Assembly: GCA_016124645.1 (NCBI GenBank)
Contig: WGNE01000017.1
Span: 1-64,000, forward strand
DNA: 64,000 bases
From: Alphaproteobacteria bacterium
GTDB lineage: Bacteria > Pseudomonadota > Alphaproteobacteria > Micavibrionales > UBA2020
Direction of reading: 5' to 3'
The notes under the pieces are model-generated. The model had not been told where the DNA came from and searched no databases. It saw only the letters and a list, made by a program, of their open reading frames with translations. The translations under genes were made by a program, and so were the position numbers. Position 1 is the stretch's first letter. Every line of letters starts with the position of its first letter. Below are positions 8,332 to 17,713 of this stretch, in pieces.

Positions 8332-9363
8332 TCAGGCCGCCTTGGCGTAACCGTCAAGCTGGCCGAGCAGGGCTTCCTTGCCCACGGGGTCGAGGAAGCC
8401 GGCCTCGATGCCGTTGCGCGCGAGGGTGAGCAGCGCGTCCTTGTCGAGGTTCAGCGCATGGGCGACGGCCTTGTAATTCTCGTTCATGTAGCCGCCGAAA
8501 TAGGCGGGGTCGTCTGAATTGATCGTCGCCTTCAGGCCGAGGTCGAGCATTTTCTTCAGCGGATGGTCGTGCAAATCCTTCACCACGCAAAGCTTCAGGT
8601 TGCTCAAGGGGCAGACGGTCAGCGGCGTGCCGTCCTTCACCAGACGCGCGACGAGTTTTTCATCCTCCAGCGAGCGGTTGCCGTGGTCGATGCGATCGAC
8701 CTGCAGCTGGTCGAGGGCTTCCCAGACGTATTCCGGCGGCCCTTCCTCGCCCGCGTGGGCCATGATGCGGAATCCTTCCTCCCGCGCCTTTTCGAAGACG
8801 CGCGCGAATTTGGAGGGCGGGTGGCCCATCTCCGAACTGTCGAGCCCGACGCCGAGGATCTTGTCTTTATAGGGCAGCGCCTGTTCCAGCGTCTTCATCG
8901 CGTCTTCCTCGCTCAGGTGCCGCAGGAAGCACATGATGAGGCTGGAGGTGACGTAAAGCTTCGTGCGCCCGTCTTCCAGTGCGCGGGTGATGCCGTTCAG
9001 CACCGTCTCGAAAGGCACGCCGCGCTCGGTATGGCCCTGCGGGTCGAAGAAAATCTCGGTGTGCATCACGTTCTGTTTCGAGACCTGCGAGAGATAGGCG
9101 TAGGTGAGGTCGTAGAAGTCCTGTTCCTTCTGCAGCACGTTCATGCCTTGGTAATAGATATCGAGAAAATCCTGCAGGTTGCTGAAGTCGTAAGCCGCGC
9201 GCACTTCCTCCACCGACTTGAAGGGAATCTCGAGTTTGTTGCGCTGCGCAAGTTCGAACATCAGTTCCGGCTCAAGGCTGCCCTCTATATGCAGGTGAAG
9301 CTCCACCTTGGGCAGTCCTTCGATGAACAGGTCGATTTCATCCTGAGGTTCGGCTTTGGGCAT
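8332..9363 (-). CDS. Adenine deaminase (adenosine-deaminase-fold type)
   Basis: Predicted to hydrolyse adenine to hypoxanthine and ammonia with a catalytic zinc. The 343-residue protein has the metal motif H23-L-H25, the catalytic segment A-H-A-G-E-E-G-P-P, the R-I-D-H-G motif and the [12 protein letters not shown] loop. The phrases [18 protein letters not shown]-x-G-H-P-P and T-V-C-P-L-S-N-x-K-L-C-V fit the adenine-specific branch known from Pseudomonas and fungi better than adenosine deaminases. Divergence from the xanthine dehydrogenase genes supports this: its product hypoxanthine is their substrate. Confidence 0.88.
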   Translation of the reverse strand: MPKAEPQDEIDLFIEGLPKVELHLHIEGSLEPELMFELAQRNKLEIPFKSVEEVRAAYDFSNLQDFLDIYYQGMNVLQKEQDFYDLTYAYLSQVSKQNVMHTEIFFDPQGHTERGVPFETVLNGITRALEDGRTKLYVTSSLIMCFLRHLSEEDAMKTLEQALPYKDKILGVGLDSSEMGHPPSKFARVFEKAREEGFRIMAHAGEEGPPEYVWEALDQLQVDRIDHGNRSLEDEKLVARLVKDGTPLTVCPLSNLKLCVVKDLHDHPLKKMLDLGLKATINSDDPAYFGGYMNENYKAVAHALNLDKDALLTLARNGIEAGFLDPVGKEALLGQLDGYAKAA

Positions 9364-9500
9364 AGAAAAAATCCTTTATTTTATAACGGGTAATTCAGGC
9401 CGACCATGCTAACATTTTTCGCGACATTTTGCATGACTCTCTCGGTCGAAAGGGCTATGTTTTTGACATTGTTTCAATCTTGGTAATTTTTCGGAAAAAC

Positions 9501-10940
9501 GTGACGGATAAAATCACATTCCTGCTCAACGGCGAACGCGTGACGGTCGAAGGCCTGCCGCCCACGACCACGCTGCTGCAATACCTGCGCGAGCGCAAGC
9601 GCATGACCGGCACGAAGGAAGGCTGCGCGGAGGGCGATTGCGGCGCCTGCACCGTCGCCGTCGGCAGCCTGCACGGCGGCAAAACCGGATACAAATCGCT
9701 CAACGCCTGCATCGCCCTGCTGCCGACGCTGGACGGGCGGGAGGTGATTACCGTCGAGCACCTGAAAAGCAAGACCGGCGCGCCGAACGCGGTGCAAAAA
9801 GCGATGGTGGACTGCCACGCCTCGCAATGCGGTTTTTGCACGCCGGGCTTCGTCATGTCGCTTTCCACGCTTTTGCACAACAAAAAACAGCCGGACGGGG
9901 AGGACGTGCAGGACGCGATCGCCGGCAACCTCTGCCGCTGCACGGGCTACCGCCCCATTCTCGACGCCGCGCACCAGGCCGCGCAAAGCGAAGACAACGC
10001 GATGGCGGTCTCGCCCGACGTGCTGAAGGAACTGGCGCGGGGCAAAATGTTCCGCTACGAAACGCCGGAAGGAAAATTTTTCGCCCCCGTCACGGTGGAA
10101 GAATTGGCCGGAGTGCTGGCCGAATACCCGGACGCCACCATGCTGGCGGGCGGCACGGACGTCGGGCTCTGGGTCACGAAATTCCACATGGACCTGCCGG
10201 TCATCGTCTATACCGCGAATATCTCCGCGCTGCGCGAGATCAAAAAGACGGATGCGGGGCTGGAAATCGGCGCGGCGGCCAGCTACGCGGACGCTTTCGC
10301 CGCGCTCGCGGATTACGATGCCAGCATGGAAACGCTGCTGCGCCGCTTCGCTTCGGTGCAAATCCGCAACGCGGGCACGGTCGGGGGGAACATCGCCAAC
10401 GGCTCGCCCATCGGCGACGGGCCGCCGCCGCTCATCGTTCTGGGCGCGCGCATCACGCTGCGTTCCAAATCCGGCGCGCGCGAATTGCCGTTGGAAGATT
10501 TTTTCCTTGAATACAAAAAACAGGACCGGCAGCCGGGCGAATTTCTTGAGAAGATTTTCGTGCCGGAAAAGCCGCAAACCGTGCTGTTCAAGACCTACAA
10601 GCTTTCCAAGCGTTTCGATCAGGATATCTCCGCCGTCTGCGCCGCCTATGCGCTGGATGTTCAGGGCGGCAAGATCGTCGCCGCCCGCATCGCCCACGGC
10701 GGCATGGCGGGCACGCCGCAACGCGCCAGCGAAACCGAAGCCTTTTTGCAAGGCCGCGACTGGAACGAGGAAACCGTGCGCGGCGCGCAGGCCTTGCTGG
10801 AAAAAGACTACCGGCCCATGACCGACATGCGCGCCAGCGCGCAATACCGCATGGACGCGGCGAAGGGGCTGCTCTATCGCTTCTTCCTCGAAACCACCGC
10901 CCCCGAAGCGCAAACGCAGGTGTACGGCTATGGCGGGTAA
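9501..10940 (+). CDS. xdhA: Xanthine dehydrogenase small subunit (2x[2Fe-2S] and FAD)
   Basis: Electron-transfer subunit of cytoplasmic xanthine dehydrogenase, 479 residues from the GTG at 9501. The plant-type cluster uses C42, C47, C50 and C70; the second cluster uses C110, C113, C145 and C147 (C-G-F-C and C-R-C-T-G-Y). Residues about 190-370 form the FAD-binding domain, with the G-G-T-D and N-A-G-T-V-G-G-N-I-A-N-G-S-P-x-G-D flavin motifs. A longer in-frame reading starts from a TTG at 9429 but adds non-conserved sequence. A TTGACA at 9463-9468 just upstream may belong to its promoter. It overlaps xdhB by 11 bp. Confidence 0.95.
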   Translation: MTDKITFLLNGERVTVEGLPPTTTLLQYLRERKRMTGTKEGCAEGDCGACTVAVGSLHGGKTGYKSLNACIALLPTLDGREVITVEHLKSKTGAPNAVQKAMVDCHASQCGFCTPGFVMSLSTLLHNKKQPDGEDVQDAIAGNLCRCTGYRPILDAAHQAAQSEDNAMAVSPDVLKELARGKMFRYETPEGKFFAPVTVEELAGVLAEYPDATMLAGGTDVGLWVTKFHMDLPVIVYTANISALREIKKTDAGLEIGAAASYADAFAALADYDASMETLLRRFASVQIRNAGTVGGNIANGSPIGDGPPPLIVLGARITLRSKSGARELPLEDFFLEYKKQDRQPGEFLEKIFVPEKPQTVLFKTYKLSKRFDQDISAVCAAYALDVQGGKIVAARIAHGGMAGTPQRASETEAFLQGRDWNEETVRGAQALLEKDYRPMTDMRASAQYRMDAAKGLLYRFFLETTAPEAQTQVYGYGG

Positions 10941-13251
10941 GGCGCAAAAAGAAATAAGCGGCGGCATGGGCCAGCCGCAGGCGCATGACAGCGCGAAACT
11001 GCATGTCTCGGGCGAGGCGGTCTATACCGACGATATCCGCGAGCCCGCGGGCTGCCTGCACGCCTGTATCCTCAAAAGCCCGCACGCCCATGCGAAAATA
11101 AAAAGCATCGACGTTTCCGCCTGCGCCATTCCCGGCGTCCATGCCGTGATGACGGCGAAGGACATTCCGGGCGCGAACGAAGTCGCGCCGGTTTTCGCGG
11201 GCGACCCGGTTTTCGCCACGGACGAGGTCTTTTATGCCGGCCAGTCCGTTCTGGCCGTCGCGGCGGAGAGCATCGGGATTGCGCGCAAGGCGGCGCATCT
11301 CGCGAAAATCGAATACGAGGAACTGCCGGCGATATTGAACGTGCATGACGCGATGAGGTCCGAAAAATACGTGGGCGATCCCTACGTCATGCAGCAGGGC
11401 GACAGCGCGGCGGGGCTTTCGGGCGCGCAGCATAAAATCTCCGGCGCGCTCGACATCGGCGGGCAGGACCATTTCTACCTCGAAGGGCAGATCGCCATGG
11501 CGACGCCGCAGGAAAACGGGGAGATGCACTGCTGGTCTTCCACCCAGCACCCGTCGGAGGTGCAGCACCTCATCGCCAAGGTGCTGGGCATCCGCGACCA
11601 TCTCGTCACCGTCGATGTGCGCCGCATGGGCGGCGGCTTCGGCGGCAAGGAAAGCCAGGCCTCGCTCATCGCCTGCGTCGCCGCGCTGCTGGCGAACAAA
11701 ACGGGCCGCCCCGTCAAGCTGCGGCTGGACCGCGACGACGACATGATCATGACCGGCAAGCGGCACGATTTCAACATCCGTTACGACGTCGGCTTCGACG
11801 ATACGGGGCTGATTGCGGGCATCGAGTTCACGCAGGCTTCCAACTGCGGGATGAGCGCGGACCTCTCCAATGCCATCGCGGACCGCGCGATGTTCCATGC
11901 CGACAATTGCTACTTTCTCGAAAACGCGAAAGTGACCAGCTACCGCTGCTTCACCCACAAGGTTTCCAACACCGCCTTTCGCGGTTTCGGCGGGCCGCAG
12001 GGGATGCTGGCGATGGAATACGTCATCGACGACATCGCCCGCAAGCTGGGCAAGGACCCGCTGGAGGTGCGCAAGGTCAATCTCTACGACGCGAAGGGCG
12101 CGCTGAAAAACCGCTGCACCACCCATTACGGCATGACGGTCGAGGACAACATCATTCGCGACATCTTCGCCGAAATCGAGAAAACCGGCGATTACGCCGC
12201 GCGCGTGAAGCAGGCGCGCGACTTCAATGCGAAAAGCCCGGTGCTGAAAAAAGGCATCGCGCTCACGCCCGTGAAATTCGGCATCAGCTTCACCCTCACC
12301 ATGCTCAATCAGGCGGGGGCGCTGGTGCATGTCTATAAGGACGGCACGGTGCAGCTCAACCACGGCGGCACGGAAATGGGGCAGGGACTGCACACCAAGG
12401 TCTGCCAGGTGGTGGCGGACGAATTCCAGATCGATATTTCCGACGTGCGCATCACCGCGACCAGCACGGGCAAGGTGCCCAATACCTCGGCCACCGCCGC
12501 TTCCAGCGGCTCCGACCTCAACGGCATGGCGGCGCAGGCGGCGGCGCGCACCATCAAGCAACGCCTCGTCTCCTTCGCGGCGCAGCATTTCAATTGCGCG
12601 GAAATCGCCGTGTCCTTCCACGGCGGCATGGTGACGGCGGGCGAGGAGACGATGAGCTTCGCGCAGATGGTCTCGCTCGCCTACGTCAACCGCGTCTCGC
12701 TCTCCTCTACCGGTTTTTACAGCACGCCGAAAATCGACTGGGACAGGCCGAAGGCCAAGGGCCGCCCGTTCTTCTACTTCGCCTATGGCGCGGCGATTTC
12801 GGAGGTCATCGTCGATACGCTGACCGGCGAATACAATATATTGCGCACGGATATCCTGCATGACGCGGGCCGCGCGCTCAACCCCGCCATCGACATCGGG
12901 CAGGTGGAGGGCGGCTTCGTGCAGGGCACGGGCTGGCTGACATCGGAAGAGCTCTGGTGGAACGAAAAGGGCGAGCTGAAGACCCACGCGCCCAGCACCT
13001 ACAAGATCCCGACCGGCCGCGACATCCCCAAGGATTTCCGCGTCGCGCTGTTCGAAAACGAAAACAGCGAGCAGACCATCTACCGCTCCAAGGCGGTGGG
13101 CGAGCCGCCGCTGATGCTGGGCATTTCCGTCTTCCTCGCCCTGCGCGACGCTGTCGCGGCCTGCGGCCCGGAAGGCTGCCTGCCCCCGCTGCAGGCGCCC
13201 GCCACGCCGGAAAACGTGCTGAAGGCCGTTCAGGCGGTGCGGAAATCATGA
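10930..13251 (+). CDS. xdhB: Xanthine dehydrogenase molybdenum-binding large subunit
   Basis: Catalytic subunit, 773 residues, oxidising hypoxanthine and xanthine to urate at a molybdopterin centre. Visible landmarks: the G-E-A-V-Y-T-D-D-I N-terminal motif, the cofactor loop G-G-G-F-G-G-K-E, the substrate-binding arginine in N-T-A-F-R-G-F-G-G-P-Q, the Q-x-N-H-G-G-T-E-M-G-Q-G-L cofactor segment, and the catalytic glutamate in V-G-E-P-P near the C-terminus. All key residues expected of XdhB are present. It overlaps both neighbours, so xdhABC is one operon. Confidence 0.95.
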   Translation: MAGKAQKEISGGMGQPQAHDSAKLHVSGEAVYTDDIREPAGCLHACILKSPHAHAKIKSIDVSACAIPGVHAVMTAKDIPGANEVAPVFAGDPVFATDEVFYAGQSVLAVAAESIGIARKAAHLAKIEYEELPAILNVHDAMRSEKYVGDPYVMQQGDSAAGLSGAQHKISGALDIGGQDHFYLEGQIAMATPQENGEMHCWSSTQHPSEVQHLIAKVLGIRDHLVTVDVRRMGGGFGGKESQASLIACVAALLANKTGRPVKLRLDRDDDMIMTGKRHDFNIRYDVGFDDTGLIAGIEFTQASNCGMSADLSNAIADRAMFHADNCYFLENAKVTSYRCFTHKVSNTAFRGFGGPQGMLAMEYVIDDIARKLGKDPLEVRKVNLYDAKGALKNRCTTHYGMTVEDNIIRDIFAEIEKTGDYAARVKQARDFNAKSPVLKKGIALTPVKFGISFTLTMLNQAGALVHVYKDGTVQLNHGGTEMGQGLHTKVCQVVADEFQIDISDVRITATSTGKVPNTSATAASSGSDLNGMAAQAAARTIKQRLVSFAAQHFNCAEIAVSFHGGMVTAGEETMSFAQMVSLAYVNRVSLSSTGFYSTPKIDWDRPKAKGRPFFYFAYGAAISEVIVDTLTGEYNILRTDILHDAGRALNPAIDIGQVEGGFVQGTGWLTSEELWWNEKGELKTHAPSTYKIPTGRDIPKDFRVALFENENSEQTIYRSKAVGEPPLMLGISVFLALRDAVAACGPEGCLPPLQAPATPENVLKAVQAVRKS

Positions 13252-14072
13252 GCGGCGGCACGAACCACGACTGGCTGCCGGTGCTGACCGGGCTGACGGA
13301 AAAGGGAACGCCCTGCGTGCTCATCACCGTGATGGAGGCGAAGGGTTCCACCCCGCGCGAGGCGGGGGTGAAGATGATTGCGACGGCGGGGGAGCAATTC
13401 GGCACCATCGGCGGCGGCAACCTCGAATTTCAGGCGGTGGAAGCCGCGCGCGCATTGCTGCAATCCGCCACGGGGCCGCAGGTGAAGGATTACCCGCTGG
13501 GCCCCAAGCTGGCGCAATGCTGCGGCGGCGCGGTCACGGTCTTTCTGGAGCCTTTCGTGGCGAATGATAAAACCCTCTATCTTTTCGGCGCGGGCCATGT
13601 CGGTCGCGAGGTCGTGAAGGTGCTGGACGGGCTGCCGGTCAAAGTGAAATGGATTGACGCGCGCGCGGATGAATTCCCCGGCGAAGCGCCGAAGAACTGC
13701 GAAAAGATTTTGACCAACGCGCCCGCCGCGGAGCTGCGCGATATCGACGAAAATTCCTTCATCGTCATCATGACCCACAGCCATGACCTCGATTACGAAC
13801 TGGTGCGCGGCGCATCCAAAAACGGGAAATTCGCCTACCTCGGCCTCATCGGCTCCGCGACCAAGCGCGCGAAGTTCGAAAAACGCCTGAAGGCGGAAGG
13901 CGTGTCGCCCGAAGACCTTTTGCGCCTCGTCTGCCCCATCGGCGTCGGCGGGGTGACGGGCAAGCACCCGCGCGAAATTGCCATCGCCGTGGCGGCGCAG
14001 CTGCTCGGCCTCGGCCTTGCCCGCGCCGTGAAGCAACAAGAAGAAAATCCGAAAGAAAGGGATATCGCATGA
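13248..14072 (+). CDS. xdhC: Xanthine dehydrogenase accessory protein XdhC
   Basis: Binds molybdenum cofactor, protects it while it is sulfurated, and hands it to XdhB. The 274-residue protein has the N-terminal E-x-x-G-S-T-P-R-E-A-G motif, the G-T-I-G-G-G-N-L-E motif, the Q-C-C-G-G motif and a C-terminal Rossmann-like domain (L-F-G-A-G-H-V-G-R-E). The ATG at 13248 overlaps the xdhB stop as ATGA; in-frame codons upstream of it lie inside xdhB. It overlaps the following desulfurase gene by 4 bp. Confidence 0.93.
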   Translation: MSGGTNHDWLPVLTGLTEKGTPCVLITVMEAKGSTPREAGVKMIATAGEQFGTIGGGNLEFQAVEAARALLQSATGPQVKDYPLGPKLAQCCGGAVTVFLEPFVANDKTLYLFGAGHVGREVVKVLDGLPVKVKWIDARADEFPGEAPKNCEKILTNAPAAELRDIDENSFIVIMTHSHDLDYELVRGASKNGKFAYLGLIGSATKRAKFEKRLKAEGVSPEDLLRLVCPIGVGGVTGKHPREIAIAVAAQLLGLGLARAVKQQEENPKERDIA

Positions 14073-15244
14073 CCGTCCAGCGTCCGCTCTACCTCGATTA
14101 CCATTCCACCACGCCCTGCGACCCCGCGGCGCTGGAGGCCATGCTGCCCTATTTCGGGCCGGAAAAATTCGGCAATCCGGGGGCGAAGGCCCATGCCCAC
14201 GGCCGCCGCGCGGCGGCGGAGCTGGAAGCGGCCAAGGCGCGCATCGCCGCCCTCGTCGGCGCGACGGCTGAATCGCTGACGGTGACGAGCGGCGCCACGG
14301 AGTCGAACAACCTCGCCCTGCTGGGCACGGCGGCAGCGGCGGCGGAAGCGAAGACCGGCCGCAATGAAATCCTGGTGGGCGCGCTGGAACACGACTGCGT
14401 GCGCAAAACCTTCGAGCATCTGGGAAAAAAGGGCTTTGCGGTGATAACCGTACCCGCGACCTCCGAAGGTTTCATCACGGCGGCGGCGGTGAAGGAGCGC
14501 GTGTCCGACAAGACCCTGCTCGTTTCCGTCATGGCGGCGAACCATGAAATCGGCACCGTGCAGCCGGTGGCGGAAATCGCGAAGGTCGCGCATGATGCGG
14601 GCGCGCTGTTTCATTCGGACGCGGCGCAGGCGGCGGGGAAAATCCCGCTCGACGTCGCGGCGATGGATATCGATATGCTCAGCTTTTGCAGTCATAAGAT
14701 TTACGGGCCTTCGGGCATCGGCGCGCTTTACGTGCGCCAGAAACCGCCGGTCGCGATCGATTCCGTTTTTCACGGCGGCTCGCAGCAAAGCCTGCGCCCC
14801 GGCACAGTGCCCCTCGCGCTCGCCGTCGGCTTCGGCGCGGCCTGCGATATCGCGCGGGAAAAGATGGAAGAACAGGCAAGGCATCTTTCCGCGCGCGCGG
14901 AACTCCTCTTGAAAACGCTGGAAGAGGCGGGGGCGGGCCATGCCGTCAACGGCGCGCTGTCGCCGCGCCTGCCGGGCTCGCTCAACCTGCGCTTCGAAGG
15001 CGTGATGGCGGAAGACTTGATGCTCGACCTCGCGGAGGAGCTTTGCATGTCCACCGGCGCGGCCTGCGCCTCGGCCGCGAAGAAGCCCTCCCCGGTTTTG
15101 AAGGCCATCGGCCTTTCGGACGAGCAAATCGCGGGCAGCGTGCGCATCTCGCTGGGACGTAAGACGACGGAAGAAGACGTGATTTTTGCCGCCCGGACGC
15201 TGGCCGATGCCGCCAAACGCCTGCGCAAAAGCGCCGCTGCCTGA
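14069..15244 (+). CDS. Cysteine desulfurase (NifS/IscS type) of the xdh operon
   Basis: PLP enzyme releasing sulfur from cysteine as a persulfide. The PLP lysine is K210 in C-S-H-K-I-Y-G-P and the persulfide cysteine is C333 in S-T-G-A-A-C-A-S; an N-terminal G-A-T-E-S-N-N motif is also present. At 391 residues it is full length. Translational overlap with xdhC points to a dedicated role: in Rhodobacter capsulatus an NifS-like protein works with XdhC to sulfurate the molybdenum cofactor of xanthine dehydrogenase. A general iron-sulfur role is the alternative. Confidence 0.9.
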   Translation: MTVQRPLYLDYHSTTPCDPAALEAMLPYFGPEKFGNPGAKAHAHGRRAAAELEAAKARIAALVGATAESLTVTSGATESNNLALLGTAAAAAEAKTGRNEILVGALEHDCVRKTFEHLGKKGFAVITVPATSEGFITAAAVKERVSDKTLLVSVMAANHEIGTVQPVAEIAKVAHDAGALFHSDAAQAAGKIPLDVAAMDIDMLSFCSHKIYGPSGIGALYVRQKPPVAIDSVFHGGSQQSLRPGTVPLALAVGFGAACDIAREKMEEQARHLSARAELLLKTLEEAGAGHAVNGALSPRLPGSLNLRFEGVMAEDLMLDLAEELCMSTGAACASAAKKPSPVLKAIGLSDEQIAGSVRISLGRKTTEEDVIFAARTLADAAKRLRKSAAA

Positions 15245-15289
15245 AAATATTCAGGCAAATCAGGCGTGTAAAACACGGCTGGACAGGTC

Positions 15290-15295
15290 TATAAT
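15290..15295 (+). promoter_or_regulatory. Candidate -10 box (TATAAT) of the copper ATPase gene
   Basis: A perfect TATAAT lies 33 bp before the start codon at 15329, in the 84-bp gap after the desulfurase gene. No good -35 hexamer sits 17 bp upstream. That is common for promoters driven by MerR-type copper activators, but I see no clear CueR dyad. Confidence 0.35.
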
Positions 15296-15328
15296 GCCCC
15301 CTATCTGTTATTAAGGCAGGGGGTTCTC

Positions 15329-17587
15329 ATGGCGGATCATCAACATGACGGCGAAAAACCGAAAACTGAAGGCGGGTGCTGCCATCATCACCACGCGCCT
15401 TCCGGCCTGCCGCCGCTGAAGGTCATCGACCGCCCCGGCGGCGCGAAGCCGCCGCCCGTCGCGCATGAAGGCGAGAGCGTCATATATATATGCCCCATGC
15501 ACCCCGAGGTTCGCAAGGAAGGCCCGGGCAATTGCCCCATCTGCGGCATGGCGCTGGAACCCGAAATCGTCACCGCCGAAGCGCCGAAGAACCACGAGCT
15601 GGAAGACATGTGGCGCCGCCTGCAGGGCGCGGCTTTGCTGACCCTGCCGGTCTTCCTGCTCGCCATGGTGCTGCCGATGTTCGACCGCAGCCATTTTCTT
15701 TCCCCCGCCGCGGCGCAGCACCTGCAGATGGTTCTGGCGACCCCCGTCGTGCTCTGGGCGGGCTGGCCTTTCTTCCTGCGCGGCTGGCAGTCGCTGCGCG
15801 GGTTCAACCTCAACATGTTCACCCTCATCGCCATCGGCACGGGCACGGCATGGCTTTACAGCATGGCGGCGACGCTGGCGCCGGGGCTGTTCCCCGAAGC
15901 CTTCCGCGCGAAGGACGGGGGCGTGGCGGTTTATTTCGACGCGGCCGCCATGATCACGACGCTGGTCCTCATCGGACAGGTGCTGGAACTGCGCGCAAGG
16001 GAAAAAACGGGGGACGCGATCCGCGCCCTCATGGGCCTCGCGCCCAAGACCGCGCGGCGCGTCGGCAAGGACGGTGGCGAGCAGGACGTGCCGCTGGAAG
16101 AGATCGAGGCGGGCGACCTGCTGCGCGTGCGCCCCGGCGAGAAAGTGCCGGTGGACGGCGAGGTGACGGAGGGCAAAAGCGCCATCGACGCCGCCATGGT
16201 GACGGGGGAGCCGATGCCGGTTTCCATCGGGCCGGGCGACAAGGTTATCGGCGCGACGCTCAACCAGACGGGCAGCTTCGTCATGCGCGCGGAAAAAGTC
16301 GGGCGCGATACGCTGCTTTCCCAGATCGTCTCCATGGTGGCGGAAGCGCAGCGCAGCCGCGCGCCCATGCAGAAACTGGCGGACAAGGTGGCGTCATATT
16401 TCGTGCCCGCCGTCATCGCTTGCGCGGTTTTCAGCGCGGTTCTCTGGGCGCTCTTCGGTCCCGCGCCGGCGGCGGCCCATGCGCTGCTGGCGGCGGTTTC
16501 AGTGCTCATCATCGCCTGCCCCTGCGCGCTGGGGCTGGCGACGCCGGTCTCGGTCATGGTCGGCATCGGGCGCGGCGCGCGCGCGGGCGTTCTCATCCGC
16601 AACGCGGAATCGCTCGAGCGCATGGAAAAGGCCGATACGCTGGTGGTCGATAAAACCGGCACGCTGACCGAGGGCAAGCCGAAGGTGACGCAGGTCGCCG
16701 CCGCCTACGGCTTTGATGAAAACAGGGTTCTGGAACTCGCCGCCGCGCTCGAAAAAGGCAGCGAGCACCCGCTGGCGCAGGCCGTGCTGGCAGCCGCGAA
16801 GGAAAGAAACATCGCACCGCAAGACTGCGAAGATTTCGCCGCCGTGACCGGCAAGGGCGTGACGGCGCGCGTGGGCGGCAAAGCCGTCGCCCTCGGCAAC
16901 GCCGCGCTGATGGCGGACCAGAACGCCGATACGGACAAGCTTTCGGCGGAGGCCGAAAGGCTGCGCGGGGAGGCGGCGACAGTCGTCTTCCTTGCCGTGG
17001 ACGGCAAGGCGGCGGGGCTCATCGCCATTTCCGACCCGGTCAAGGGCAACGCGGGCGAAAGCATCCGCGCGCTCAAAAAAAGCGGCCTGCGCGTCGTGAT
17101 GCTGACGGGGGACGATGAAACCACGGCGAAAGCGGTCGCGCAAAAACTCGGCATCGAAGACGTCACCGCCGGGGTGCTGCCCGCCGACAAGGCGCGCATC
17201 GTGAAGGAACTGCAGGAAAAAGGCGCGGTCGTCGCCATGGCGGGGGACGGCACCAACGACGCCCCCGCGCTCGCCGCCGCCGACATCGGCATCGCCATGG
17301 GCACCGGCACGGACGTTGCGATGCAAAGCGCGGGGGTCACGCTTTTGCACGGCGACCTTGCGGGGATTTTAAGGGCGCGGCGGCTCTCGCGCGCGGTCAT
17401 GGGCAATATCCGCCAGAACCTGTTTTTCGCCTTCGTCTATAACATGGCGGGGGTGCCGGTGGCGGCGGGGCTGCTCTACCCCTTCTTCGGCATCCTGCTC
17501 AGCCCGGTCATCGCGGCGGCGGCCATGTCGCTGAGCTCGGTCTCCGTCATCTCCAATGCCCTGCGGCTGAAATGGGCGCGGCTGTAA
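15329..17587 (+). CDS. copA: Copper/silver-exporting P1B-type ATPase
   Basis: ATP-driven export of Cu(I)/Ag(I) across the inner membrane, 752 residues. The N-terminus has an HHHH stretch and a C-P-M-H-P-E ... C-P-I-C-G-M heavy-metal-binding domain (about residues 53-75) instead of the usual HMA domain. Then come the transmembrane segments, the T-G-E-P phosphatase motif, the C-P-C-A-L-G-L metal site in the membrane, the D-K-T-G-T-L-T-E-G phosphorylation site, an S-E-H-P-L motif in the nucleotide domain and G-D-G-T-N-D-A-P. The CPC site marks the Cu(I)/Ag(I) class. The ATG is preceded by a GGGGG-rich ribosome site. Confidence 0.94.
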   Translation: MADHQHDGEKPKTEGGCCHHHHAPSGLPPLKVIDRPGGAKPPPVAHEGESVIYICPMHPEVRKEGPGNCPICGMALEPEIVTAEAPKNHELEDMWRRLQGAALLTLPVFLLAMVLPMFDRSHFLSPAAAQHLQMVLATPVVLWAGWPFFLRGWQSLRGFNLNMFTLIAIGTGTAWLYSMAATLAPGLFPEAFRAKDGGVAVYFDAAAMITTLVLIGQVLELRAREKTGDAIRALMGLAPKTARRVGKDGGEQDVPLEEIEAGDLLRVRPGEKVPVDGEVTEGKSAIDAAMVTGEPMPVSIGPGDKVIGATLNQTGSFVMRAEKVGRDTLLSQIVSMVAEAQRSRAPMQKLADKVASYFVPAVIACAVFSAVLWALFGPAPAAAHALLAAVSVLIIACPCALGLATPVSVMVGIGRGARAGVLIRNAESLERMEKADTLVVDKTGTLTEGKPKVTQVAAAYGFDENRVLELAAALEKGSEHPLAQAVLAAAKERNIAPQDCEDFAAVTGKGVTARVGGKAVALGNAALMADQNADTDKLSAEAERLRGEAATVVFLAVDGKAAGLIAISDPVKGNAGESIRALKKSGLRVVMLTGDDETTAKAVAQKLGIEDVTAGVLPADKARIVKELQEKGAVVAMAGDGTNDAPALAAADIGIAMGTGTDVAMQSAGVTLLHGDLAGILRARRLSRAVMGNIRQNLFFAFVYNMAGVPVAAGLLYPFFGILLSPVIAAAAMSLSSVSVISNALRLKWARL

Positions 17588-17713
17588 GAGGGGGCTGACA
17601 GCGGCTTGAAATATCACTATATTTTATCAGTTGTTTTCGGGCCTAATATTACATATTATTAGAGTATCCGAATTTTTTATATCAACCTTCAGGAATATCG
17701 AGGTTTCAAACAC

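Noticed and set aside
10588-12987. 799-codon open frame on the minus strand
   Set aside because: It is the reverse complement of xdhB and the end of xdhA. High G+C keeps antisense frames open; the sequence is arginine/histidine-rich and without motifs.
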